Made by a program: the position numbers and the translations under genes. A model generated the notes under the pieces. The model was not told where the DNA came from and did no database searches. It saw only the letters and a list, made by a program, of their open reading frames with translations. Positions 53,396 through 64,000 of a stretch of 64,000 bases of DNA are shown here, piece by piece. The DNA is from Niebla homalea (lineage: Eukaryota > Ascomycota > Lecanoromycetes > Lecanorales > Ramalinaceae): the NCBI GenBank assembly GCA_019925105.1, contig JAHGAU010000030.1:186001-250000 (forward strand), given 5' to 3'. The number at the start of each line of letters is the position of its first letter. Position 1 is the stretch's first letter.

Positions 53396-53820
53396 AAAGA
53401 CTTTATGAATAAATTTTTTTAAATTTTTTTTTGGTAATACCCTTACCGCACCTTCCCCTTCACCACCACCCTCACCTTTACCATCACCTGCACCCTCGCC
53501 ACCCTTACCACTACCCTCACCTGCACCATTACCATCACCTGCACCTTACCACCACCCTCACCTACCTCACCATCACCCTCACCATCACTATCACCCTCAC
53601 CTGCACCCTTACCATCACCTGCACCTTACCACCACCCTCATCTACCTCACCATCACCCTCACGATCACTATTACCCTCACCTGCACCCTCACCTGCACCC
53701 TCACTTGCACCCTGACTTACCACCCTCACTTTACCACCCTTACCACCCTCACCTGCGTTCTCATTTGCACTACCACCTTTACCATCACCTGCATCATCAC
53801 CCTCACCCTTACCCTCACTT

Positions 53821-53904
53821 GCACCCTCACTTGCACCCTCACTTGCACCCTCACTTGCACCCTCACTTGCACCCTCACTTGCACCCTCACTTGCACCCTC
53901 ACTT
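53821..53904 (-). repeat. 12-bp array, 7 copies
   Basis: Tandem gcaccctcactt units (minus strand aagtgagggtgc). Confidence 0.9.
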
Positions 53905-53985
53905 ATCACCCTTACCACCTCACTTACCACCCTTACCACCCTCACTTGCGTCCTCACTTGCACTACCACCTTTACCACCACCTGC

Positions 53986-54390
53986 ACCCTCACCTACTGC
54001 ACCCTCACCTACTGCACCCTCACCTACTGCACCCTCACCTACTGCACCCTCACCTACTGCACCCTCACCTACTGCACCCTCACCTACTGCACCCTCACCT
54101 ACTGCACCCTCACCTACTGCACCCTCACCTACTGCACCCTCACCTACTGCACCCTCACCTACTGCACCCTCACCTACTGCACCCTCACCTACTGCACCCT
54201 CACCTACTGCACCCTCACCTCCTTCAACCTCACCTACTCCACCATCACCTTCTGCACCCACACCTACTGCACCCTCACCTTCTGCACCCTCACCTACTGC
54301 ACCCTCACCTACTGCACCCTCACCTACTGCACCCTCACCTACTGCACCCTCACCTACTGCACCCTCACCTACTGCACCCTCACCTACTGC
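53986..54390 (-). repeat. 15-bp minisatellite, 27 copies
   Basis: accctcacctactgc repeated, with a few variant units between about 54211 and 54285. Same unit as 10096-10170, inverted, and expanded fivefold relative to that arm. Confidence 0.92.
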
Positions 54391-54446
54391 AAGCCCTTTG
54401 ATAGGCCCTTCACCAGGCCCTTCACTATGATGCGACGCCCGATGCG

Positions 54447-57400
54447 CGCATAAGTAATAACTTATTAAACCTAAATTAAATATACGGAATTCCTGGTTAA
54501 ATACGGCCTTTAAGTCTTAAATCCCTTACTTAAACGGATTAATTATTAAAACGTTATTTATATATATAGCTATAATCGTACCGGTTTTAAGATAAAGGAA
54601 TATATAGTAATCCGCATAAATAAGTTTAAAACCCTATATAATTATAAACTCCCAGAAATAATTATATTATAACCATAATAATTACTTTAGTCCATATAAG
54701 CCCTTTTTAAGCTTATAATAAAGCTTTTTACCGTCCTTACCGGTCTTTTCTTATCCTTTTAACTATTCCATATTAAAAGTAAAAAGAACCTTATAGCTTA
54801 TAGGTTTTACTACTGAAGTAAACGTCTTATTATAATTGATACCCTTACGTTATTTAAAACCATATATTATTTACCGGGCTTTATAGCGAATTATATTATT
54901 ATTAACTCCACATTTAAGGGTATAAACCTACCGTCCTCATAATATTATTACGTTAACGGAAATTTAACTCCGCGTAATTAAGACTTAAATATCGTTTTTT
55001 TTAAACGAACTATATTTATTATTTTCCGTTAATTCTTAATTTATTTAAGTATACTTATTTATTATAACTTCTTTATAAGTTTTAAACTTAATAAATTCCG
55101 GAATTATTTTAAGGGATATATAAAATTAAAAAGTATAATAGTTTATCCTTATTATAGATTAATAAAGCCGAGAAAAAGAGTGGATTTAATAATATATTAT
55201 ATAGTTTATCCGGAAATATAAGGCCGGGGTTATTTTTAATTAAGTTCTCGATTTCTTATTTTTATCCTTAATTATAATTAATTTTTAAGTCTTTAACCGT
55301 TAAGCTTAAAAAGTCCGGTAAATTTATTTATTAAGTAAAAACTATAACCGGACGTATAGGTCACTTAATAAAAATAAAGCCTATATTAATAATATCCGTT
55401 TTAATTAAACCGTAATTCCCGAACTTCTCCTTTAAATTAAGGTCTTATTAAGGTTTTTTTATTTTTTTAAGCTTTTAAATTTAATTAATAAGCTTTTTAT
55501 AATCTGAGTTATCCAACGGTATTACCCGTCTTTCTTCAATATATACGTTATATACGTTCTTTATTATAAGGTTAAACTATTTTACCCGTAAATTAATTAC
55601 CTTAATATATTTATTAATCTTTATATTAAAATCCATTAAGATATATGGTTTTAATTTATTATTAAGCTTAACTTAATAACCTATAAGTCTTATATATACG
55701 ATTAACCTTAAAGTCTATATATAGGATATATCCGGTTTCTTATTATATTAAACTTAATATAATATTACCTTTTAAGCCGTATATATAATATTTATATAAT
55801 TATATAATTTATTATTTAGACTAGCTTTAATTAAAAGCTTTTAAGTATACCCCCCGTTACTTATATAACCTTAATTTTCTTATTAATCTTCTAATTAATT
55901 TTTTTATTAATTAAATTTTATTTAAAACTTTTATATATTATTATTTTAAAGATAATCTTATATTATTTTAAATAATTTAAAAAGGCCTTAAACGTATATT
56001 TACCCCCGTTATCGGCCTGAAGGCGTTTAATCTTTTAATTTAACGGTCGTTTATACCTGGTTTTAAACTCTTTAAACCGTTAAATTACATCTGATTTATA
56101 TATTAATAAATAAACCTTTAATATTATAATCTTATTATTACGGAAGGTTATATAATATATTATTCCGTTATACCTTTAAGGATTAATTGTCTTTAAAAAG
56201 TCTATATAAATAAGCTTTAATAAGTTTTTTATAAGTTTAAGGTATCCCTTATATAATTAAAAGTATAACCGTCCGATAATATAATACGTATAATAAGCGT
56301 TTTCGGCCTTATTATTATTATAGTATTTACGTTTAAGAACTATTTTAATTAATATATCCGTTAATTAAAATAATTTTTAAACTTTAAGGTAATTTATACG
56401 TATATATTAAATAAGTATAACCGAAGGTACGTTAAATATTATTATAATAAGGGTAAATTCCTATAAATCGATTATAAATAAGCCGTTTTATTTACTATAA
56501 ATAAACTTTTTTTAACCATACGTTACCGTCCGGACCATTCGTATCGTATTAAGTTAAGCCTTATAATCTAGAAGTTACGTTTTAAATATAAAATTAATTA
56601 AGTTTATTAAAGAATATATTATATCCGTAAATTTCACTTTAATAAACTTATTATCTACCCTATATATTATATAAGTAATATTTATACCCTTTATATAATT
56701 TATTCTTATTAACCCGGGTTTTAAAAATAAGGATTAATAAGGTTTTAACTTCCTTTAAAAGAATCTCCTTTTATAAAAAATATATTAATTATAATTATTA
56801 TTAAAAATTATTAGTTTTTATAGTTTTATTAAAATAACCTATATTATCGTTATTAATTATTATATATACGTTAATAAGTAAAAGTTAATTATTAAAAGGT
56901 TTATAAACGTAATAATCTTTCTAATAATCTTAAGCTTCTTAATATAGAACTTTATAGGCTTCTTTTCAGGGTAAAAATTTTAATATTTATCCTTAATATA
57001 CTTATTATTACGCCCTTTTTAAATATAATATTAATAAATAGGCTTTTCCCGGGTCTTATTAAAAATCCTTTTATTATAACCCTTTAACGTATCTTTATAA
57101 GCTTATATTAAAACGTTTAATTATTGGATAATTGTTTAAGTTTTTTTATTACGGGCTTTTTATATAATATTATAAAATTTAAGGGCACCCGGGCCTTATT
57201 ATACCGTTATTTAAGTAAATACCGAGTATTACGTTTATTATAACTCCTTTAATTTATTTAAGAATATTTAAATAATAAAATAATCCGGGGTAATTAAAAA
57301 CTATTAATCGTTTTAATTTCAGTATAGACTTTTTTTATGGCGGTTATTATACTTATCGATTATTATATTTAAGGTCTTTTATAAACTTATAAGCTCTTAT

Positions 57401-59004
57401 ATAAGCTTTATATATAATTTGGACTTTTATAACTTATATTATTCCTTAAGTTATTTTTAGATTATATTTAAGCTTTTTATAATATCGATTAAATACTTAA
57501 TATTAATACCGTAACGGTTCTTTAAGGCTATATATACCTTAAAGGTATTTTTTTCCTTTAACTTTTAAAGGTTATTAATTATTATCTAATCCTTTATTTA
57601 TTAACTTTATAATATTTATTACCGTTAATCTATTAATAAAAAGATTAAACTTAAAGAAAACCTCTTTATAATAGAGTTTTTCTTAATCGTTATTATTAAT
57701 AAAGTATATAGAAAACGGTATTAATAAAATATTAATTATATTATAATTATTAATAATATTTAAGTTTAAGTTTAACGACGTTTAATACTTTAAAGACTTA
57801 TTATTTAAGGGTAAAAGGTAATTTACGTTAAACGATAATATCCAATTCTTAATATTTATACTTAACCCGAAAATAATAATATTTAATGGGTTGATTAAAG
57901 GTTTTTTAAACGTTTTTAAATTAAAGTTATTATATAACTTTAACGTTTATAATAATAAGTAATTTCTATCTTTAACTTAATCTTTACCAGCTAGATTAAA
58001 ATAATCTTCCTTCCTTAAGTTTTTGAATATAAAAGGAAAAAAGGTATTTTATATATAATAATATTAATAAATAATAGGGTTTAAATATTATACTTCGTAC
58101 GGGAATATTATATACTTTAAAGTAATAGGTAATATAAGGCCTTATTAATTAAAATATTCTTTATTCCGGTTAAGTTTAAAACGGAACTTTATAACGTATT
58201 ATAACGCTATATATATATCCTTAAGATTATTATCCCTTTTTATTTAAGGGTTCTTAATTTTTATAATTAAAACGTTTAAGCTTATTTTAATTATTTTACT
58301 TTAACTTAAGGGCTTTAATTTCTACGATCCGTAATAAATAGGCTCGTTTTAAGTCTAATTACCTATTAAAGAATTCAGTAATTAATTCTTAGCCCTTTTT
58401 TCTTAAGGATTAATTTTTATTTTAGGAGGTTTAACCGTTAATTATTTATTCCGTTTTATGTTTATTCTTTAAAATTAAGTTAAAGTAAATAATTTTAAAT
58501 TATAATATACTCGAATTTAAGTAATTTATCTTTAATTAATCTTAAAAAACTTAATTTTAATACGGTTTTTAAGACTTTAAACTTAATAAAGTTTTATAGT
58601 ATATTTAATATTTATTTAATGTCTCGAATTTCTTACTTAAACCCCGGTTAAGGCTTTACGTATATAAGCTAACCTTAAAACCCCTACGTTTTAACTCCGT
58701 TAACTCGGTATTAACTTAGCTTTCCGGCGTATAAGCGTTTATAGCCCTTAATAAGGCTAAGAAATAACGGTCTATATATTCTCGTTAATAAAATGTCCTC
58801 CCCCCTTAATTCAGGAATATAAGTAATTAAGTAAACTTTTCTGTTTATGGCCGTAATATTACACGTTTAATTAAATTGATTTTTAGTAATATAATTTACG
58901 TATAGGTATCGTTTACGGGTATATTTTATACTATAAACTTATTACCGTTTATGGGCCAAATTAAACACTAAAAAGACGTTATCTAAATATTTAAACGCGT
59001 AGTC
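54447..59004 (-). pseudogene. Copia-B gag, protease, integrase and RT
   Basis: Minus-strand order fits Ty1/Copia. The 5' region (about 57500-59000) is gag by position. Integrase has DNGGKYTFKAFLNYLK at about 55965-56013 (Copia D-N-G-G-E-Y/F). RT has YKARQIIYGFKQRKGINY at 54833-54886 (normally YKARLVARGFxQxxGIDY), TFTSVVKPISYK after it, and IAIYINNVLII at 54541-54573 in place of Y-V-D-D. It continues to FRIFNLGLISYYL and then stops at the foldback arm. Stops are TAA/TAG. No function remains. Confidence 0.8.
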
Positions 59005-59017
59005 TAAGCTTATAACC
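59005..59017 (-). promoter_or_regulatory. Copia-B primer-binding site (half-tRNA iMet type)
   Basis: The minus strand reads ggttataagctta directly after the LTR. Allowing RIP changes it corresponds to GGTTATGAGCCC, complementary to the initiator tRNA-Met anticodon arm. Confidence 0.65.
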
Positions 59018-59179
59018 TATTAAAATTAAAAAATATAAATTGCTTGATTATTACTATATATAAAGTAAGACTATATATAAGGCTATATACCGCTATCCTA
59101 CTTGGGTTTAATACGTCCGTTTTATCTAATCTGATCCGCGTCGCGTGATCTCCTAAGTGGCGATCCTGTACATTCAACA
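59018..59179 (-). repeat. Copia-B 5' LTR (right)
   Basis: 162 bp, minus strand TGTTGAATGTACAGGATCG...TTTTAATA. Gap-free match to 4038-4199. The half nearest 59179 is little mutated. Confidence 0.8.
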
Positions 59180-59388
59180 CGGTAATATCGTTATATATAA
59201 AGTATCCTTTTTCTTTTTATACTTAAAAATTTAAAGAAAGAAAACCTTTTAAATTTAATTAAAGAAAATTAAATCGAAGATAAAAATTATTTATTACCGT
59301 AAACGCCGAAGTTATACGATAACTTTACCTTAAAAGTATTTAAGGAACATTTAATTAACCTATTAAATATTATTATTTTTAGGCTAAG
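59180..59388 (+). pseudogene. Relic matching 7440-7640
   Basis: Parallel in order and bases to the region upstream of the Copia-C gag (for example 'ttatacgataactttacctt' here and 'cttacgataattttaactta' there). Another copy of the same unidentified element; interrupted at 59388 by the next element. Confidence 0.5.
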
Positions 59389-59582
59389 TGTTATGCACCA
59401 GGTGGTGATAAGTAAATGCACTGTAAAAGTGGGTAGTAAGTACATGAATCATAATCTATGTAAGTGCTATGCAGGAGTAATAAGTAGGTGCGCATGCCAA
59501 GCACCAGGCCTGCTATACCCCTTTAGGCCTTAGTGCCCGTAAAGGTTTTGGCAATAACCTTTATACATAATAAATGCATTAA
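59389..59582. repeat. LTR (left) of the 2.1-kb element
   Basis: 194 bp, TGTTATGCACCAGG...CATAATA. Well preserved. Confidence 0.85.
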
Positions 59583-61338
59583 AAAAGATAAAAATACTAC
59601 GCTTACGTAACGATAGCGAGGTTAATAACCTTATAAATAAAAGCGGCTCCGGTACTAGAGAATAAGTATATCCAGCGTTAAGAGGGTTAAAGAAGCAGAA
59701 ATATTAAGTGGTAACGGCGTATTAAGAAGATATGGTAATAGCAAAGTTGAAAAACCGGTCAAAAAACCGAAAAACCGTAAGCCGGGTAATTATCGCAATT
59801 TTACCCGGGAAATAATTATAGATTTAAATATTTTAAGAAAGTTAAATCGCTTAAGTCCGTAATATCCGTAATTTAGCCGGGTAAGTATCCTGAGCTCTTA
59901 ATAATTATAATAACGGTATTATTCCAATATAAATTATTAAAGGACTATATATTACCTTTTTCGTTATAAAGGTAAGCTTAATTATTCACCCAATATATCC
60001 CGACGTACTTATCTTATAATAAAGGCTTAATCTTATCGTCGGAATTAAAGGTAGGGTCCGTATTACTGTTATTATTACGTAAATGGTAAACCTTTAAGGG
60101 GTCCGGTATAAAGAATACTTTTTGAATAACTTTATTAACGGGGCGGTATTTATTATTTATATTCGGCTTAAATTTATCTTCGTTAACCTTATAATTATTA
60201 ATAGCTCAACGGGGTTAAGCGTATCGTATTAATATTTCCTTATTATATTAAGGTTTTATCTTCCCGTAATATTATTACTATATATATTAACCTAGTTACT
60301 ATATACGGACGTTATTAATAAGATCCTTAAGTAAATTATTTACCGGCCTTTATAAGGTATTCTTAAGAAGCTTTTTAAATCGGTTCAAAGCTATTTATAA
60401 TAATTATTCCTAAGTATATTAACCGTTAATACGGTAATAAAGTATTATTACTTACTTAATAAAAACGGTAATATTTATTTAATCAACTATATCTTTCCAG
60501 GTATATTTTATACGTATTAATTATTTTAAAAGTTAATTCTCCGGGGTATTAAAGCGTTCTTTAAGTTTAAAATTAAAAAGAATTAAAGAAGTAACGTTTT
60601 AAAGGGTTTTACGGGTATAAAAGTAGAGCTCGGACGTCCATTAATTATAAGTTTTTTTTAAGAAATTTTTATTATCCTTTAGGAAATAAATAACGATATT
60701 TTTAAGGATTAAGGATAATAACTTAATTAAGCCGATAGTAAAAAGTTTATCAATAAACTTATAAACGTTACCGGTATTATTAAAATGACTGATTTGCTTA
60801 ATACGTTAATGGTTTATCTTAAAGGTTTAAGGATATAAAGTTTAAGAAACTTATTAAAAATTATACGTTTTTAGGGTATATAATATATCCCTTTTTCTTT
60901 CTGGGTTAAGTAGTTCGTTAATTAAGTAAGGGTTACGCTACCATTATTATATAGTTAACTTATAATAAGTCTTAAATATATTTATACGGTTTATTAAGAC
61001 TTTAATATCGTTAATAAAAAACTATTAGCTCATTATTAGTCTCTTAATTGCTTCCGTAAGGAACGAATGGTTATATTACGGTAATAATAAAAATATTGGA
61101 GCTTAAATTAAAGTTAAAGCTAAAGGAAATCCTCCTTTCCTGCGTATTTTTAATATTATAACGATTAAATAATATAAGTGGAACTAATAATTTACCGAAT
61201 AACCAATAAAAGGATCGACGTTAAGTAAGTAATACTATACTTAATATACTTTAGTAAAAGAATTAAAAGGCAGGGGTACAATAATCGTAAATTTTATATT
61301 AATTATTAAGTAAAAGAACTCGTACTAATATTACTATT

Positions 61339-61522
61339 TATTATACACCAGGTAATAATAAGTAAATGGACTATAAAAGTGGGTGGTAAGTATATAAATG
61401 ATAATCTATATAAGTGCTATGCAGGAATAATAAGTAGGTACGTATGCCAAGCACCAGGCCTGCTATACCCCTTTAGGCCTTAGTGCCCGTAAAGGTCTTG
61501 GCAATGGCCTTTACACATAACA
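61339..61522. repeat. LTR (right) of the 2.1-kb element
   Basis: 184 bp, TATTATACACCAGG...CATAACA. Its outer half is well preserved. Confidence 0.85.
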
Positions 61523-61534
61523 CTAAGTATAAAC

Positions 61535-61649
61535 TGTCGAAATCCAAGGAGAGCGCCAAGAGATATCACGTGATCTAGTCACGTGACCTGTAAGTCTTAT
61601 ATATAACGTAGGAGGTAAAACAATAGAGTCCCGGATTCAACGTTGGACA
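61535..61649 (+). repeat. Short LTR (115 bp) with E-box palindromes
   Basis: Starts TGTCGAAATCC and ends CGTTGGACA, an inverted TGTC/GACA end pair. It holds two perfect palindromes with a CACGTG core, atcacgtgat (61564-61573) and gtcacgtgac (61579-61588), and a TATA-like cttatatata after them. This layout suits an LTR promoter. The partner LTR, if any, is outside the window, so it could be a solo LTR. Confidence 0.5.
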
Positions 61650-64000
61650 TAATAATTTTATTTAATTAGGTTAACGCGGAATTCTTAAACTTAATTAAAT
61701 CTCTTAAATAAATTAAATTAACCAATTAATACCTCTTAAATTTAATAAGTTATAAGTTTAAAGGGCGTTCTCCGGGTTTAATTAAATATATTTAAGTACT
61801 TATATAACTTTAATAATACTTTAATAAGTTTAATATTGGTTTTACTGGCTTAAAACCTTACCGACCTGGTATTTTTCTTAGCCCGTAAAGTCGTAATTTT
61901 CCTCCTTAATTAATATAATAATTTTTAAATTATGGGTTTAACCCGGCGTATTAATAATCGATAATACTTTATAATATATAAAAGCCTTAAAATATATATA
62001 AACTTAATTATAATTACCTTATTATTATAAACTTAAGGTACTTAAATCTTCTTATAATATAGAGATTTTTAAAGTACGAGGATCGCGATTAACGATCTTA
62101 ATAAAATTGTTACCCCGGGGATAGCCATATATATATATAATTATTTACGTTTTAACGAGAAAATTTTAACTTTAACCTTAATATATTTAACCTTAAAAGA
62201 AATTTTTTAGGGGTAAATAATAATTCTTATAAACTTAATACTTTACTTAACGGAAACTACCCGTTATATATATTATTATTAATTATATTTATTATAAACT
62301 TACTTCTTCAAGTTTAAATTTTTAATTATTAACAGGGTTTAAAGCGTATATATTATTATTTATTTATATGTATAGATTTATTTTAAAATAATTAATTTAA
62401 TTTATAATTTTAATTGTAAACGCTTTTTATTATATAATAATAAAAATTAGCCCTTATTATCCTTTAAGAAGATAAATTCTTAAGGAAGGTCTTATAAGAA
62501 ACTCCGTATTATTATATTATTATTTAAGTTAAATATTAGGCCCGTTAATATCCGGTTAAAGCTTACTTAAAGCTTTATTAAGAATAATAATACCGAAAAT
62601 TCCCCTTCTATATTATTATTAAGGTCTTAAGATAGGTCTATACGGAGTCACTCTCCTCTATAACCGTTAATAACCGGAAAAACCGAATAATATAAAAAAT
62701 TCCGCTTTTACCCTTTATTAAGGGTATTAAATATCTTACTTTTTATAGATAATTTAGAATAACGTAAGTTACTTAGAATTTTTAAACGTAATTTTTTCGT
62801 TATTACCGATTTTTTAAGAAAGAACGGTTTTTCAAAGAATAACGGTATTTAGACCCAGATTACCTTAACTTAAATTAAGGTAATCTCTTTTTTACTTTAG
62901 GTTACTCTTTTAATAAATCCGAGGTAAAAGTTTTTTTAAATATTAATATTAAGCTCTTTAATTATATTATTTATTCTTTTATTTAAAATAATTAAGGAAC
63001 TTTATATTAAAGTTTATAAATTATTTATTTATATTTTTAAATTTAAGAATTTTAAAGACTTTTAAAGCTGGGTACGTAAAGTAAAATATACTCTTATTAA
63101 AACTTAATATTAAAATTATACTTAAATTAATAAATAAATTAAGCTTATTAAAGAAAATAAAGAAATTATTACGGACTAGAATTAAAAAAAGTAAAAATAA
63201 AAAAGAAATTATAATTTAACCATAAATATTATTTAATTTTATTTAAGGTTTACTTATATTACGGACTTTAATAACTATAAAAATGTTTATAAACTTTAAA
63301 AAAACGTAACTATTATTTATAAATTAAAAAGTTTAGGGTACCTTAATAATTTATATTATTAACTATTTTTATTAAAACTTTATTAATATAAGGATGTTTT
63401 TAATTATACGGTTTAATTTAAACTTATTTATAATAATATTTTTATAATATTTTTAATTCTTAAGATAAATATTAATTATTTAATCTTTCTTTTTTATAAA
63501 AGTTTAAAGAAGAAATATAATTAATATTTTATTTAATATACTTAAATATATAACTTAATTACTTAATAAGAAAGAAAAAATAATATCCTTAATATTAAGA
63601 AAATTATTAATATTCCCGTTTATATATTAAAGTATATTATTAATTAAATACTTTAAATAATACGTAACCTTATATCCGGCCGCGATAACGTAATATATAT
63701 TATTAAGATTTATTTAATAAATTAACTTTTAGGATTAAGTTTTGGGGTTTATATTATTACGATTAAACCATAAAAGAATATAATAAAAAGACTGGATAAA
63801 GCTTAAACCTAACGGTTAATAAAATATTATATTTTTTACCGTATTAATTTCTATACCGCCGGTACTTATAATTAAAAGAATAATAATAAGGGCAATAATA
63901 AAGATAAACATAATAAAAGTAAAAATCGTTCTTTAAACGGCAATAATAATAAGGATAAAAAGATGTTTAATAAGTCGGATAATAAACGTACTTATAATAA
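61650..64000 (+). pseudogene. Decayed gag-like region, cut by window edge
   Basis: An A+T-rich relic after the 115-bp LTR. The last 110 bases give an asparagine/lysine-rich frame, GNNKDKHNKSKNRSLNGNNN then KDKKMFNKSDNKRTYN. This is the kind of basic low-complexity linker found before the zinc knuckle of gag proteins. Upstream (about 63060-63180) a readable piece reads RKVKYTLIKT.YQNYTQINK. The family was not decided. Confidence 0.4.

Larger units (their letters stand above)
52521..53425. other. Foldback core region
   Basis: About 0.9 kb, A+T-rich, between the two arms. It holds a weak frame (52758-53225) and a short 11-bp repeat (53353-53395). No match to other parts of the window was noticed. 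Confidence 0.5.
53426..54446 (-). repeat. Foldback right arm
   Basis: Inverted counterpart of the left arm: C-rich on plus, G-rich on minus. From the outer end it holds the cgtcgcatcatag end, 10-bp ggcccttcac units, the 15-bp array, a 12-bp array and mixed units up to 'ttggtaataccctt'. The open frames on both strands (for example 53705-54430 and 53946-54401) are repeat translations. Confidence 0.7.
59389..61522 (-). mobile_element. Small two-LTR element (2.1 kb), non-autonomous
   Basis: Direct LTRs lie at 59389-59582 and 61339-61522 (TGTTATG...CATAACA), with the perfect 5-bp duplication ctaag (59384-59388 and 61523-61527). The interior has no RT or integrase motif. On the minus strand a frame of about 170 codons (about 61060-60540) is broken only by TAA/TAG. 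It reads TEAIKRLIMS, then NPERKRDILYTLKTYNF, GNVYKFIDKLFTIGLIKLL and WTSELYFYTRKTL. I do not recognise it; gag is possible. Strand is inferred from that frame only. Confidence 0.75.

Noticed and set aside
53821..54390. CRISPR-like array
   Set aside because: Units are directly adjacent with no unique spacers; these are minisatellites in a eukaryotic setting.

Overview
The window looks like an A+T-rich, gene-free transposon block from a filamentous ascomycete (Pezizomycotina). The reasons are: every recognisable coding frame is a retrotransposon frame; the frames are full of TAA/TAG where Gln or Trp is expected, and paired repeat copies differ mainly by C-to-T and G-to-A, which is the mark of repeat-induced point mutation (RIP); and the element types (chromodomain Gypsy, Ty1/Copia, Tad1-like LINE with ATCA tails) are those of such fungi. 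I see no intact protein gene, tRNA, rRNA or CRISPR array. Nearly all longer open frames are low-complexity translations of minisatellites or fragments of decayed transposons.

Layout. Positions 1-3225: a minus-strand LINE nested in a plus-strand LINE. Positions 3226-4037: the RNase H end of a Copia. Positions 4038-59179: bounded by two 162-bp LTRs of one minus-strand Copia family (Copia-B) and filled with other elements. On its left side lie a 1.5-kb two-LTR element (4229-5737), a plus-strand Copia gag/protease relic (about 6300-9380) and a 366-bp LINE tail (6980-7345). On its right side Copia-B reads LTR, gag, integrase and RT from 59179 down to 54447.

The Copia-B RT is interrupted by a foldback-like element: two long inverted arms made of G-rich minisatellites around a roughly 0.9-kb core (10033-10431 plus 51668-54446). 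Copia-1 (10432-51662, 220-bp LTRs, target duplication GGTGA) is inserted in its left arm. Copia-1 in turn holds a truncated LINE (12837-15825), a chromodomain Gypsy (17764-30813, itself holding a full-length LINE at 19064-24831), and the inverted Copia-2 (32016-51404). Copia-2 holds LINE F (35893-49666), which holds LINE G (39168-47085), which holds LINE H (43360-45422). With Copia-B this is a nest seven insertions deep. Most joins are supported by target-site duplications, and several also by an uninterrupted 'empty site' in the sister element.

Right of Copia-B (59180-64000) are a relic matching 7440-7640, a 2.1-kb two-LTR element with target duplication CTAAG (59389-61522), and a 115-bp LTR followed by a decayed gag-like region that runs off the window.

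Most notable is the foldback-like minisatellite element, because it matches no catalogued fungal family I can name. The nest also gives a relative order of insertion: Copia-B, then foldback element, then Copia-1, then Gypsy, LINE C and Copia-2, then LINEs D and F, then G, then H.
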